This document shows, in pieces, positions 10,572 to 18,830 of a stretch of 64,000 nt of DNA. Position numbers and translations under genes: made by a program. Under the pieces are notes generated by a model, which had not been told where the DNA came from, did not search any database, and saw only the letters and a list, made by a program, of their open reading frames with translations. Within the stretch, counting starts at the first letter, position 1, and every line of letters starts with the position of its first letter. This stretch comes from Gordonia paraffinivorans NBRC 108238 (GTDB taxonomy: Bacteria; Actinomycetota; Actinomycetes; Mycobacteriales; Mycobacteriaceae): positions 46,064 to 110,063 of the forward strand of contig NZ_BAOQ01000023.1 in assembly GCF_000344155.1 (NCBI RefSeq). Direction: 5' to 3'.

Positions 10572-11765
10572 CTAGGGAAGGTCACGTTCCGGTAGCGCCA
10601 GATCGACGGCGGCGGCGGCCTCCAGCACCATCCACGCCGACAGTTGGACCGACAGGTCCCGCTCCGGGATCTCCGACGGGTTCACCGCGCCCGCCACGAA
10701 CCGGGCCGTTTCGCCCTTCTTGTCGGGGACGACGGCCTTGGCGCGCCAGTCGCTGGAGAACAGCGTCGACCGTGGGGTCTCGGTGCGGTTCGACCACGCG
10801 GCATCGGCGCTGGTCATGACGATACGTGCGGCCCGGGACCGTAGATCGCCCGCGCCGTCGACGTCGGGGAGGTCGGTTGCGATCAGGGCGAGATACCGGG
10901 CGAGGATCCCGTGGAACAGGCCGCCGTCGCCACCACCCCCGCCTTTGATGACCCTGTCGACGCAGGAGTGTTTCTCGACGGCGCCCAACAGTCGGGCGAG
11001 GCGGTCGAGGTGGCGTTGGTCCCGGGTCGCTCGGAACGCCTCGAGTTCGGCGCCCAGCACGACGCCCTGGCAATAGGTGTAGGTGCCGGTCTCCGGCGTC
11101 AGTGAACCGTCGGGCTGCCGACGGAGTCCGTCGATGACGAGATGCGTCTTCGGGTCGATGAGCTGGGCGTCCATCCAGTCGCACATCGCGACGGCGCGCT
11201 CGACGTGGTCGGTGCGGGCCAACAGGATCGCGGCCGGGCCGTTGGCCGGCGCGTTGAAGAAGCGGTCCATCGTGCGCCAGGGGATTCCGCCGCCCTCCTC
11301 GGGCACCCAGGCGTCGAGCATGCGGCGGGTGAGGACCCGCAGTCCGCGTCGGTGATCGAGCTGGAGGTGACGGTCGGCCCGTTCGATGGCCAGCCCGAGC
11401 CATGCCATGTCGTCGTAGTAGTTGTTCGTCCAGCGACCCAGATTGCGTACCCGGATGCCCCGTAGCAGGCGATTGGCGTCGTCGGCGACCTCGGGGTCGA
11501 ACGAGCGATCGCCGTATGCGGTCCCGCCCGGCCGGTGGATCGCCGCGTCGACGAGCAGGTCGACGAGGTGCGCGTGCCACCAGTAATGCCAGGATCCGAA
11601 CTGCGCCCGGAGAAGTCCGATCGGCCACGCCACCGCGGCGGCGCGTGTCGCCGGCAACCAGAAGGCGCGTTGCAGGTGGCGCGCGGTGATCGCGTCCATG
11701 GCGACCTGCGCGCGCTCGTTGGGGTCGTGCACGTCCGGCGATTTGGAATGTTCCCCCACGACCAC
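10572..11765 (-). CDS. Glycoside hydrolase family 76 protein
   Basis: This 397-residue protein matches the GH76 endo-alpha-1,6-mannanase family. The adjacent catalytic aspartates are seen in NNYYDDMAWLGLA near residue 115, and later segments such as GTYTYCQGVVLGAELEAF and FHGILARYLALIATDLP fit the alpha/alpha toroid of the family. Actinobacteria that make lipomannan and lipoarabinomannan often carry such enzymes. Neither a signal peptide nor a transmembrane anchor is obvious, which is unusual for an enzyme acting on cell-envelope mannan, so its site of action is open. The start is a GTG at 11765; a second GTG two codons later is possible. Confidence 0.85.
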   Translation of the reverse strand: MVVGEHSKSPDVHDPNERAQVAMDAITARHLQRAFWLPATRAAAVAWPIGLLRAQFGSWHYWWHAHLVDLLVDAAIHRPGGTAYGDRSFDPEVADDANRLLRGIRVRNLGRWTNNYYDDMAWLGLAIERADRHLQLDHRRGLRVLTRRMLDAWVPEEGGGIPWRTMDRFFNAPANGPAAILLARTDHVERAVAMCDWMDAQLIDPKTHLVIDGLRRQPDGSLTPETGTYTYCQGVVLGAELEAFRATRDQRHLDRLARLLGAVEKHSCVDRVIKGGGGGDGGLFHGILARYLALIATDLPDVDGAGDLRSRAARIVMTSADAAWSNRTETPRSTLFSSDWRAKAVVPDKKGETARFVAGAVNPSEIPERDLSVQLSAWMVLEAAAAVDLALPERDLP

Positions 11766-11929
11766 GTAGCCTAGTCCTCGATGTGATGCACAACCGTGTG
11801 TCGTATCGGTTCAACCAGAGACCGTCGGTCGTCGGGACCTCCCGAACGAAGGCGCGACAGCAGTCGCCGGCCCACGCAGGATGAACGAGGATTTGAGAGT
11901 CCCACGCCTCGCGGCGTGCGCATCTTGAT

Positions 11930-11952
11930 GCCCCGTGCCTGTGTGCCGGGGC
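11930..11952 (+). promoter_or_regulatory. Hairpin in the rplJ leader (L10 autoregulation candidate)
   Basis: GCCCCG at 11930-11935 pairs with CGGGGC at 11947-11952 around an 11-base loop and is followed by GTTTGT. It sits about 90 bases before rplJ in a 275-base leader. L10-L8/L12 operons in bacteria are commonly repressed by L10 binding to such a leader. Whether this is the L10 site or an attenuator cannot be decided from sequence alone. Confidence 0.4.
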
Positions 11953-12040
11953 GTTTGTCGTATGAGCCTCCGATCGCCTCCTCGGCCCGTCGCTCGGTTG
12001 AACCCGACCAACTCATAGTGACGAGGAGAGGAGGCGAAGT

Positions 12041-12565
12041 ATGGCCAAGCCCGAAAAGGTCACCGCTGTTGCGGAGATCGCGGAGCAGTTCAAGGGCTCC
12101 ACGGCGGCAGTCATCACGGAATACCGTGGTCTGACCGTTCCGCAGATCTCGCAGCTGCGACGTTCCCTCGGTGAGGGTGCAACCTACTCCGTCGCCAAGA
12201 ACACCCTGGTGAAGCGTGCCGCTGCTGAGGCGGGCGTGGAAGGGCTCGACGAGCTGTTCACCGGTCCCACCGCCATCGCCTTCATCGAGGGTGAGCCGGT
12301 TGTGGCCGCAAAGGCGATCAAGAACTTCGCCAAGGACAACAAGGCTCTGGTCATCAAGGGCGGGTACATGGACGGCAAGCCGCTGTCCGTGTCCGAGATC
12401 GAGCAGATCGCCGACCTTGAGACCCGTGAGGTCTTGCTGGCCAAGCTCGCCGGTGCCATGAAGGGCAACTTGGCAAAGGCCGCCGGCCTGTTCAACCAGC
12501 CGGCATCGCAGGTCGCGCGTCTCGCTGCGGCCCTGCAGGACAAGAAGAACGAAGCCGGCGAGTAA
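12041..12565 (+). CDS. rplJ: 50S ribosomal protein L10
   Basis: The 174-residue protein is a clear bacterial L10. It opens [20 protein letters not shown], carries [15 protein letters not shown] and the characteristic KNTLVKRA motif, and ends in a helical tail that binds L7/L12 dimers. L10 anchors the ribosomal stalk on 23S rRNA. The start is preceded by GAGGAGAGGAGGCGAAGT, a very strong ribosome-binding site. It is followed after 84 bases by rplL, the usual operon partner. Confidence 0.98.
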   Translation: MAKPEKVTAVAEIAEQFKGSTAAVITEYRGLTVPQISQLRRSLGEGATYSVAKNTLVKRAAAEAGVEGLDELFTGPTAIAFIEGEPVVAAKAIKNFAKDNKALVIKGGYMDGKPLSVSEIEQIADLETREVLLAKLAGAMKGNLAKAAGLFNQPASQVARLAAALQDKKNEAGE

Positions 12566-12585
12566 TTCGCCGCACCCACAGCTAT

Positions 12586-12627
12586 CCCCGAACCGTACGG
12601 GGATGTGAAACCAACCCCCGTACGGGG
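12586..12627 (+). promoter_or_regulatory. Tandem hairpins between rplJ and rplL
   Basis: The gap between the two genes holds two related GC-rich elements. CCCCG at 12586-12590 pairs with CGGGG at about 12598-12602. The 12-base perfect palindrome CCCCGTACGGGG lies at 12616-12627. No U-run follows either. They could be RNA-processing or stability elements that help rplL reach its higher expression, since L7/L12 is made in excess over L10. This role is inference. Confidence 0.4.
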
Positions 12628-12649
12628 ACTGACAGGAAGGACGCCGATC

Positions 12650-13042
12650 ATGGCGAAGCTCACCGCTGACGAGCTCATCGAGCAGTTCAAGGAACTGACC
12701 CTGCTGGAGCTCAGCGAGTTCGTGAAGAAGTTCGAAGAGGTCTTCGAGGTCACCGCGGCCGCTCCGGTCGCCGTTGCCGCTGCCGGTGCTCCGGCTGCCG
12801 CCGGTGGCGCCGACGCCGCTGCCGAGCAGGACGAGTTCGACGTCGTGCTCGAGTCGGCCGGCGACAAGAAGATCCAGGTCATCAAGGTCGTCCGCGAGGT
12901 CGTCTCGGGCCTGGGCCTGAAGGAGGCCAAGGACCTCGTCGAGTCGGCTCCGAAGCCGATCCTGGAGAAGGTCAGCAAGGAAGACGCCGAGGCTGCCAAG
13001 GCCAAGCTCGAAGAGGCCGGCGCCAAGATCACCCTCAAGTAA
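12650..13042 (+). CDS. rplL: 50S ribosomal protein L7/L12
   Basis: The 130-residue protein is L7/L12, the multimeric stalk protein that recruits translation factors. It has the N-terminal dimerisation helices ([20 protein letters not shown]), an Ala/Pro/Gly-rich hinge at residues 37-55, and the C-terminal domain with [20 protein letters not shown] and the end GAKITLK. The start is the ATG at 12650 behind GGAAGG; the frame extends to 12605 but those residues do not belong to the family. A GC-rich hairpin follows at 13066. Confidence 0.98.
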   Translation: MAKLTADELIEQFKELTLLELSEFVKKFEEVFEVTAAAPVAVAAAGAPAAAGGADAAAEQDEFDVVLESAGDKKIQVIKVVREVVSGLGLKEAKDLVESAPKPILEKVSKEDAEAAKAKLEEAGAKITLK

Positions 13043-13065
13043 GACTCTCTCTTACTTCCCACGGG

Positions 13066-13091
13066 CCCGGGGCAGCGTTCGCTGTCCCGGG
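13066..13091 (+). terminator. Hairpin after rplL
   Basis: CCCGGGGCAGC at 13066-13076 pairs with GCTGTCCCGGG at 13081-13091 across a GTTC loop. The stem has 11 pairs, one of them G-U. It begins 23 bases after the rplL stop codon. There is no U-tract, which is common for actinobacterial terminators. Confidence 0.6.
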
Positions 13092-13128
13092 TTCGGTGGT
13101 ATCCGGGGCTGACTCACCTGGGCAGTGA

Positions 13129-13208
13129 CGATGTCGCCCGCGACATCGTTCCGGTACGGCGACTTCGATCGGTGTCGCAGTGTCAGAGCGGTGTCGCGGG
13201 CGACATCG
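13129..13208. repeat. Paired palindromes before the AbiEi-like gene
   Basis: CGATGTCGC-CC-GCGACATCG at 13129-13148 is a perfect inverted repeat with a 2-base centre. A near copy, GGTGTCGC-GG-GCGACATCG, lies at about 13190-13208, and the half-site GGTGTCGC occurs again between them near 13171. Two related dyads 60 bases apart within 120 bases of a gene start look like operator sites for a dimeric or tetrameric DNA-binding protein. The adjacent AbiEi-like protein is the obvious candidate (inference). Confidence 0.5.
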
Positions 13209-13245
13209 ATCTGGCCGGCTTCGGTCCCTGTGTCGCGGAATAGAT

Positions 13246-14238
13246 GTGAAACCCATAGACGAGTTTCTGCGTCCAAGTTCCGTGATCGAATTCCCGATAG
13301 ACAGATTTCCGGCCGACAGACACGGCCTGATCCGCCGGGAGGCGACCCTTCGTGTCGGCATCGCGGACGACGTCGTCAACGCTGCGGTGAGGCGAGGACG
13401 TCTGCTGCGGCTCGCGCCCGGCGTGTGGGTTCCTGCCTTTCCGGGGCTGGAGGATGCCGACGGTGTCGACCGTCTGTATCGATACCGGTCCATCGCGGTG
13501 GCGACCTCGGCCCGAGATCGGGGAGTCTCCACACTCAGTCATTTCTCGGCGGCCGCTCTGCTCGGACTGGACACTCTTCACCCCGATCGTGAACGGGTGC
13601 ACCTCACCAAGTCCACCGCCCGCGGCGGCTTCGTACGCGGGCTACGACACGTCCACAACGGGCCGCTTACGCCGGCCGAGACCGTTGAAATCGACGGTGT
13701 CGTCGTGACACGCCTCGAGCGGACCGCCGTCGACATTGCCATGGCGGGCAGCTTCGAGCAGGCGATCGTCGTGCTCGATGCGGCGCTTCGGCTCGGCGCC
13801 GATCCCGCTGTCATGACGGCTATGGTCGACGCGCGTGCGGGGACTCCCAACATCGGCGTGGCTCGCCGTGCGCTGTCACTGGCCGACGCCCGTTCGGAGA
13901 GCGTCGGAGAGTCCTGGAGTCGGGCCCAGATGATCGAGGCGGGGATTCCGCTGCCTCGTCTGCAGCACACCTTCGAGACGTCCTACGGAGACATACGCAG
14001 CGACTTCGACTGGGACGGCCTTGTCATCGGCGAGTTCGACGGGATGCACAAGTACGACAAGCTCATCAGGGACGGGGAGACGGTGCGCGACGTCCTGATC
14101 CGCGAGAAGCGGCGTGAGGGAGCGCTCGCAGAGCAGGGGATCGTGGTGATCCGCTGGACCTGGTCCACGCTCGAGCGCCGAGAACTGGCGCAGATTCTCC
14201 GTCCGTCCCTCGCGCGGATCGGACTCGTCGCAGCGTGA
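13246..14238 (+). CDS. AbiEi antitoxin-like / DUF559-like protein
   Basis: I choose the GTG at 13246, giving 330 residues (VKPIDEFLRPSS...); the frame to 13180 adds residues that read through the palindrome region. The N-terminal 90 residues resemble the winged-helix domain of AbiEi-type antitoxins (GLIRREATLRVGIADDVVNAAV, RLLRLAPGVWVP). The C-terminal part has SDFDWDGLVIGEFDGMHKY followed by a basic helix, which resembles a DUF559/Vsr-like PD-(D/E)XK nuclease fold. Such proteins are frequent orphans in Gordonia-like genomes; no AbiEii-type toxin lies beside it. Function is therefore unknown. Paired palindromes just upstream suggest autoregulation. Family assignment is by remembered pattern and moderately sure. 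Confidence 0.7.
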   Translation: MKPIDEFLRPSSVIEFPIDRFPADRHGLIRREATLRVGIADDVVNAAVRRGRLLRLAPGVWVPAFPGLEDADGVDRLYRYRSIAVATSARDRGVSTLSHFSAAALLGLDTLHPDRERVHLTKSTARGGFVRGLRHVHNGPLTPAETVEIDGVVVTRLERTAVDIAMAGSFEQAIVVLDAALRLGADPAVMTAMVDARAGTPNIGVARRALSLADARSESVGESWSRAQMIEAGIPLPRLQHTFETSYGDIRSDFDWDGLVIGEFDGMHKYDKLIRDGETVRDVLIREKRREGALAEQGIVVIRWTWSTLERRELAQILRPSLARIGLVAA

Positions 14239-14434
14239 TGCGTGCGGTTGGTTTCTCCGGTTCGAGGTCGCCTGCGACATTGCTCACCGTGGGCGATCTC
14301 GATCGAGTCCGCACGGCCGAAATGAGGTCTGCGAGAGTGACCTGGGACTTTGCGTCGGCGGTCACATGGACGGTTCCGGCCCGACTTTCCTCACTAGAAA
14401 TCATCCGCTATCGTTCTGGGACGCAGCGATGGTT

Positions 14435-14446
14435 ACCGAACGGTAG
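14435..14446. promoter_or_regulatory. TACCG-AA-CGGTA dyad before mceG
   Basis: TACCGAACGGTA is a near-perfect dyad with a 2-base centre, about 150 bases before the mceG start. Short dyads of this shape are typical of TetR-family operators. No regulator gene lies next to it, so the binding protein is unknown. Confidence 0.4.
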
Positions 14447-14482
14447 CTTCGCGCCCGCCAAACGCTGAGTCAACCGGTCACG

Positions 14483-14524
14483 TTGTGGTTGGTCACGGTT
14501 CCGATACAGTGACCCCAACCACAA
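14483..14524 (+). promoter_or_regulatory. Large inverted repeat overlapping a candidate mceG promoter
   Basis: TTGTGGTTGGTCAC at 14483-14496 is mirrored by GTGACCCCAACCACAA at 14509-14524; the right arm has two extra C residues. Within it, TTGTGG (14483-14488) and TACAGT (14505-14510) are spaced 16 bases and fit a -35/-10 pair. The rest of the 353-base gap (14239-14591) has no gene. The arrangement suggests the main promoter of the mceG-mce operon covered by an operator. This is inference from spacing and symmetry only. Confidence 0.5.
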
Positions 14525-14591
14525 ATGCCACCGGTTGGTGTGCGGACACACCGTGGCCGCATTCGGGGGCAGCGATCGTCTGGAGGAAGTT

Positions 14592-15809
14592 GTGGGTGTA
14601 GAGGTCAGTGTCGAGGGGCTCACGAAGTCGTTCGGCTCGCAGAACATCTGGCGTGATGTGACGTTGACCCTGCCGGAGGGCGAGGTCTCGGCACTGCTGG
14701 GTCCGTCGGGTACCGGCAAGTCGGTGTTCCTGAAGACCTTGATCGGTCTGCTGCACCCGGAGCAGGGTTCGGTGATCATCGACGGCACCGACATCACCAA
14801 GTGCTCGGCCAAGGAGCTCTACGAGATCCGCAAGCTGTTCGGCGTCCTCTTCCAGGACGGCGCGCTGTTCGGCTCGATGAGCCTCTACGACAACATCGCG
14901 TTCCCGCTTCGTGAGCACACGAAGAAGAAGGAACACGAGATCCGCGACATCGTGATGGAGAAGATCGACCTGGTCGGTCTGACCGGTGCGGAGGACAAGC
15001 TCCCCGGTGAGATCTCCGGCGGTATGCGCAAGCGTGCCGGCCTCGCGCGCGCCCTCGTGCTCGATCCCCAGATCATCCTGTGCGACGAGCCGGACTCCGG
15101 TCTGGATCCCGTTCGTACCGCGTACATCTCGCAGCTGTTGATCGACATCAACGCGCAGATCGACGCGACGATCCTGATCGTGACCCACAACATCAACATC
15201 GCCCGCACCATCCCGGACAACATCGGCATGTTGTTCCGCAAGGAGCTGGTGATGTTCGGTCCTCGCGAGCAGCTGCTGACCTCGGAGCAGCCGGTGGTCA
15301 AGCAGTTCCTGGCCGGCGACCGCTTCGGTCCGATCGGCATGTCGGAGGAGAAGGACGAGGCGGTCCAGAAGCAGGAAGAGGCGATGCAGGCCGCGGGCAT
15401 CTCCGGTGGCGGCACCAAGGAGGACTTCACCGAGATCATCCCGCAGGTGCAGCCGAATCCGGGCATGCCCGAGCGCAAGGCGGTCAAGCGTCACCGCGAG
15501 CGCGTGATGGCGATGCTGCACACCCTGCCGCCGCAGGCCCAGGAGGCGATCCTGCGCAGCATGGAAGAGGAAGACCGCATCCGCGCCGAGAGCGACGCCC
15601 ACGCCAGCAACATGGCGGGCGGGAACGCAGCAGCCGGTGGCGAGTGGACCGCGGCCCCGGCCGGCAACGTGGCGGTCGCGGACGCCAAGACCGACGTCAT
15701 CGACTACGGGGGCAGCGACGCACCCACCGAGCAGTGGCAGACAGACCCGCTGACCAAGCGCGGTCAGCATGCGGCTGACGGCAACGAAGGGCGGACGACC
15801 CAGGAATGA
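14592..15809 (+). CDS. mceG: Mce transporter ATPase MceG (Mkl)
   Basis: This 405-residue protein is an MlaF/MceG-type ABC ATPase. Walker A is GPSGTGKS, the signature is SGGMRKR, Walker B is ILCDEPDSGLDP and the switch histidine is in IVTHN. The C-terminal 150 residues form the long, charged MceG-specific tail. MceG energises YrbEA/YrbEB-Mce importers for lipids and sterols at the inner membrane. I choose the GTG at 14592, preceded by GGAGGA; the frame extends to 14535 without family support. In Mycobacterium tuberculosis mkl lies upstream of rpoB but away from any mce operon; here it directly heads one, with a 4-base overlap to yrbEA. Confidence 0.93.
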   Translation: MGVEVSVEGLTKSFGSQNIWRDVTLTLPEGEVSALLGPSGTGKSVFLKTLIGLLHPEQGSVIIDGTDITKCSAKELYEIRKLFGVLFQDGALFGSMSLYDNIAFPLREHTKKKEHEIRDIVMEKIDLVGLTGAEDKLPGEISGGMRKRAGLARALVLDPQIILCDEPDSGLDPVRTAYISQLLIDINAQIDATILIVTHNINIARTIPDNIGMLFRKELVMFGPREQLLTSEQPVVKQFLAGDRFGPIGMSEEKDEAVQKQEEAMQAAGISGGGTKEDFTEIIPQVQPNPGMPERKAVKRHRERVMAMLHTLPPQAQEAILRSMEEEDRIRAESDAHASNMAGGNAAAGGEWTAAPAGNVAVADAKTDVIDYGGSDAPTEQWQTDPLTKRGQHAADGNEGRTTQE

Positions 15810-16612
15810 CCAGCGCCACCATGCGTGGCGTCGACCGAATCGCGCAGGCCGGGACGGGTGCTCTCGCCCAGACCGGCAACATCGTTCAGCTCTTCGTCGA
15901 CGTTGCACGCCAGACCTTCGTGCGCCCGTTCCAGTGGCGGGAGTTCATCCAGCAGGCCTGGTTCATCGCCAGCGTGACGATCCTGCCCACCGCGCTCATC
16001 GCGATCCCGTTCGGCGCGATCGTCTCGTTGCAGACCGGTTCGCTGATCAAGCAGCTCGGCGCCGAGTCGTACACCGGCGCGGCGAGCGTGCTGGTGGTGA
16101 TCCAGCAGGGCTCGCCTCTGGTGACGTCCCTGCTCATCGCGGGCGCGGCCGGGTCGGCCGTGGCCGCCGACCTCGGTTCGCGCACGATCCGCGAGGAGAT
16201 CGACGCGATGGAGGTGCTGGGCATCAACCCGATCCAGCGCCTGGTCGTTCCGCGCGTGCTGGCGATGGTTCTGGTCGCGATGCTGCTCAACGGTCTGGTC
16301 GCCGTCATCGGCATCGGCGGTGGTTACTTCTTCAACGTCGTGGTGCAGGGCGGTACCCCGGGTGCCTACCTGGCGTCCTTCGGTGCGCTCGCGCAGCTGC
16401 CCGACCTCTACGTGTCGACCCTCAAGGCGGCCGTCTTCGGTGTGCTCGCCGGTGTGGTCGCGTCTTACAAGGGCCTCAACCCGAAGGGCGGCCCGAAGGG
16501 CGTCGGTGACGCGGTCAACCAGAGCGTCGTCATCACGTTCCTGCTGCTCTTCCTCGCAAACCTGATCATCACTGCGGTCTACCTGCAGGTCGTCCCGCCG
16601 AAGGGAAGCTAG
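15806..16612 (+). CDS. yrbEA: Mce permease YrbEA (MlaE family)
   Basis: The 268-residue membrane protein belongs to the MlaE permease family, which forms the dimeric membrane channel of Mce transporters. It has five or six hydrophobic segments and the family coupling region seen in LGSRTIREEIDAMEVLGI at about residues 128-145, which docks on MceG. The ATG overlaps the mceG stop (ATGA). It is followed within three bases by yrbEB, so the two are made together. Confidence 0.93.
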   Translation: MTSATMRGVDRIAQAGTGALAQTGNIVQLFVDVARQTFVRPFQWREFIQQAWFIASVTILPTALIAIPFGAIVSLQTGSLIKQLGAESYTGAASVLVVIQQGSPLVTSLLIAGAAGSAVAADLGSRTIREEIDAMEVLGINPIQRLVVPRVLAMVLVAMLLNGLVAVIGIGGGYFFNVVVQGGTPGAYLASFGALAQLPDLYVSTLKAAVFGVLAGVVASYKGLNPKGGPKGVGDAVNQSVVITFLLLFLANLIITAVYLQVVPPKGS

Positions 16613-16614
16613 AC

Positions 16615-17496
16615 GTGACCGATGGTGGCGGAGGCGTGACTATCGCCAAGAGCAGGCCCGAGTACTTCATGTACGAGGCCCGCAAGCAACTGGGCAAGCC
16701 GCTGAAGGTGCTCGACGGCGCCGGCGAGCAGATGTCGTTCTACGGCCGCACGCTCGCGTGGATGCCGAAGACGCTGGTGCATTACACCCGTGAGGTCCTG
16801 CGACTCCTCGCCGAGGTGGCATTCGGCTCGGGCGGCCTCGCGGTCATCGGCGGCACGATCGGCGTGATGGTGCTGATGTCGGGTTTCACCGGCGTCGTCG
16901 TCGGTCTGCAGGGCTACGCGGCCCTCGACCAGATCGGTTCGCAGGCCCTCACCGGCTTCCTGTCGGCCTACGTCAACACCCGTGAGGTGGCGCCTCTCGT
17001 GGCGGGCCTCGCCCTGTCGGCGACCGTCGGTTGCGGCTTCACCGCGCAGCTCGGCGCCATGCGCATCTCCGAGGAGATCGACGCGCTGGAGACGATGGCC
17101 GTGCCGTCGATCCCGTTCCTGGTGTCCACGCGCGTCATCGCCGGCTTCATCGCCGTCATCCCGCTGTACGTCCTGGGCCTGCTGTCGGCGTACCTCGCCT
17201 CCCGCGTGGTCACGACCGTGTTCAACGGCCAGTCCGGCGGCTCCTACGATCACTACTTCAATCTGTTCCTGCCGCCGGTCGACGTGCTGTGGTCGTTCGG
17301 CAAGGTGCTGGTATTCGCCTTCGTGATCATCCTGGTGCACTGCTACTACGGCTTCTACGCGTCGGGCGGACCCGCGGGCGTGGGCGTGGCCGTGGGTCAC
17401 GCGGTCCGGGCTGCTCTGGTCCTGATCGCGGTCCTCGACTTCTTCCTGGGCCTCGCGATCTGGGGCACCACCACGACCGTGCGAGTGGGAGGTTAG
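16615..17496 (+). CDS. yrbEB: Mce permease YrbEB (MlaE family)
   Basis: This 293-residue paralogue of YrbEA is the second half of the heterodimeric permease. The coupling motif is LGAMRISEEIDALETMAV near residues 146-163. The N-terminus is longer than that of YrbEA and holds an amphipathic region before the first membrane segment. The start is a GTG two bases after the yrbEA stop. mceA follows two bases after its own stop. Confidence 0.93.
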   Translation: MTDGGGGVTIAKSRPEYFMYEARKQLGKPLKVLDGAGEQMSFYGRTLAWMPKTLVHYTREVLRLLAEVAFGSGGLAVIGGTIGVMVLMSGFTGVVVGLQGYAALDQIGSQALTGFLSAYVNTREVAPLVAGLALSATVGCGFTAQLGAMRISEEIDALETMAVPSIPFLVSTRVIAGFIAVIPLYVLGLLSAYLASRVVTTVFNGQSGGSYDHYFNLFLPPVDVLWSFGKVLVFAFVIILVHCYYGFYASGGPAGVGVAVGHAVRAALVLIAVLDFFLGLAIWGTTTTVRVGG

Positions 17497-17498
17497 CG

Positions 17499-18830
17499 AT
17501 GGAGGTGCTGCGCCGACGACTGCTCGGCCTGGTGTTCTTCGTCGTGGTCGCGCTCTTCCTGACGGCCACCATCACGAAGTTCAACAAGACATTCCAGGAC
17601 TTCACCGACGTCACCCTGATCACCGATTCGACGGGCAACGCGCTTCCGGCCAACGCCGACGTCAAGGCGCGCGGCATGGTCGTCGGTGAGGTGCGCGACG
17701 TGAAGCCTGCGCCCGACGGGTCCGTCGAGGTCGTCCTCGGCCTCGACCCCGACAAGGCGAAGGAACTGTCGGCGAAGACGACCGCGCGCATCCTGCCGAA
17801 GACCCTCTTCGGCGAGCGCTACGTCGCACTCCAGGTGCCCGAGGACAACAACGGCCCGACGCTGCACGACGGCTCGACCATCGAGACCGACCGCAGCGGC
17901 AACGCGCTCGAGGTCCAGCAGTTGTTCGACAAGCTGCTCCCGGTCCTCGAGGCGATCCCGCCGCAGGACCTCAACTCGACGTTGACCGCGCTGTCGCAGG
18001 CGCTGTCGGGCCGCGGTGAGCAGCTCGGCGTCACACTCGAAGAGCTCGACAAGATCTTCGGCGAGATCAACGAGAACATGCCCGACCTCGAGGGCACGCT
18101 CGAAGGACTCGCGACGTTCTCGCAGACCTACTCGCAGGCACTGCCGGACGTCATCGACGCGCTCGACTCGTTCCGCACCACCTCGAACACCTTCGTCGAG
18201 CGGCAGGGCGATCTCCGGACGCTCATCTCGACGCTCGGAGTGGCCTCCGACGACGCCACACGCTGGCTGCGGCAGAACCGCACCGACCTGATCGACCTGG
18301 CCGTGGACTCCGAGGAACTGCTCGTCGGACTCGCCAAGCAGTCGCCGACCTTCGTGTGCACGTTCCGCAACTTCGCGGGCCTCATCCCGGAGTCGCGCGT
18401 CATCGTCGGCGAGGGCACCAAGAACCCGGGTGTGCGAGTGAACCTGCAGTTCGTCAACCCCCGTGGCCGCTATCTACCGAACCAGGACGAACCACGCTTC
18501 ATGGACCTCGATCCTCCCGCCGTGTGCTACGAGCCCGCGACCAACGGCCGCCCGTTCCCGCAGTACCCGGGCGGCGGTCTCGCCGACGGCAGCTACCAGC
18601 CGCCGTCACGCAACCCGGGTCCGCGCAACGTCAAGCAGCTGCCGCAGCCGCAGTTCAGCGGCGTCCCGGCCGGCACGGTGAAACCGAACCCGTTCGATGA
18701 CCCCGATTACCGCAAGCAGTTGCAGGTGATCTACGGCGCGACCACCGGTCAGGCGCCGGAGGAGGTGCCCACCTGGGTCACCATGATCGCCGGCGGCGCG
18801 CTGCAGGGAGCGAAGGTGGACATCAAATGA
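17499..18830 (+). CDS. mceA: Mce family protein MceA
   Basis: The 443-residue protein has an N-terminal membrane anchor (LLGLVFFVVVALFLTATI) and an MCE/MlaD domain at about residues 40-120 (VKARGMVVGEVRDV, LPKTLFGERYVALQVP). A long helical region follows, then a proline-rich C-terminus from about residue 350. Six such proteins form the periplasmic tunnel that delivers lipids to the permease. The correct start is the ATG at 17499, right after yrbEB; upstream residues of the frame overlap yrbEB and are not coding. The C-terminal PVPPT-free Pro/Gln-rich tail is usual for MceA. Confidence 0.93.
   Translation: MEVLRRRLLGLVFFVVVALFLTATITKFNKTFQDFTDVTLITDSTGNALPANADVKARGMVVGEVRDVKPAPDGSVEVVLGLDPDKAKELSAKTTARILPKTLFGERYVALQVPEDNNGPTLHDGSTIETDRSGNALEVQQLFDKLLPVLEAIPPQDLNSTLTALSQALSGRGEQLGVTLEELDKIFGEINENMPDLEGTLEGLATFSQTYSQALPDVIDALDSFRTTSNTFVERQGDLRTLISTLGVASDDATRWLRQNRTDLIDLAVDSEELLVGLAKQSPTFVCTFRNFAGLIPESRVIVGEGTKNPGVRVNLQFVNPRGRYLPNQDEPRFMDLDPPAVCYEPATNGRPFPQYPGGGLADGSYQPPSRNPGPRNVKQLPQPQFSGVPAGTVKPNPFDDPDYRKQLQVIYGATTGQAPEEVPTWVTMIAGGALQGAKVDIK

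Noticed and set aside
14493..15908. Minus-strand frame opposite mceG
   Set aside because: mceG has all ABC ATPase motifs on the plus strand; the opposite frame is low-complexity.
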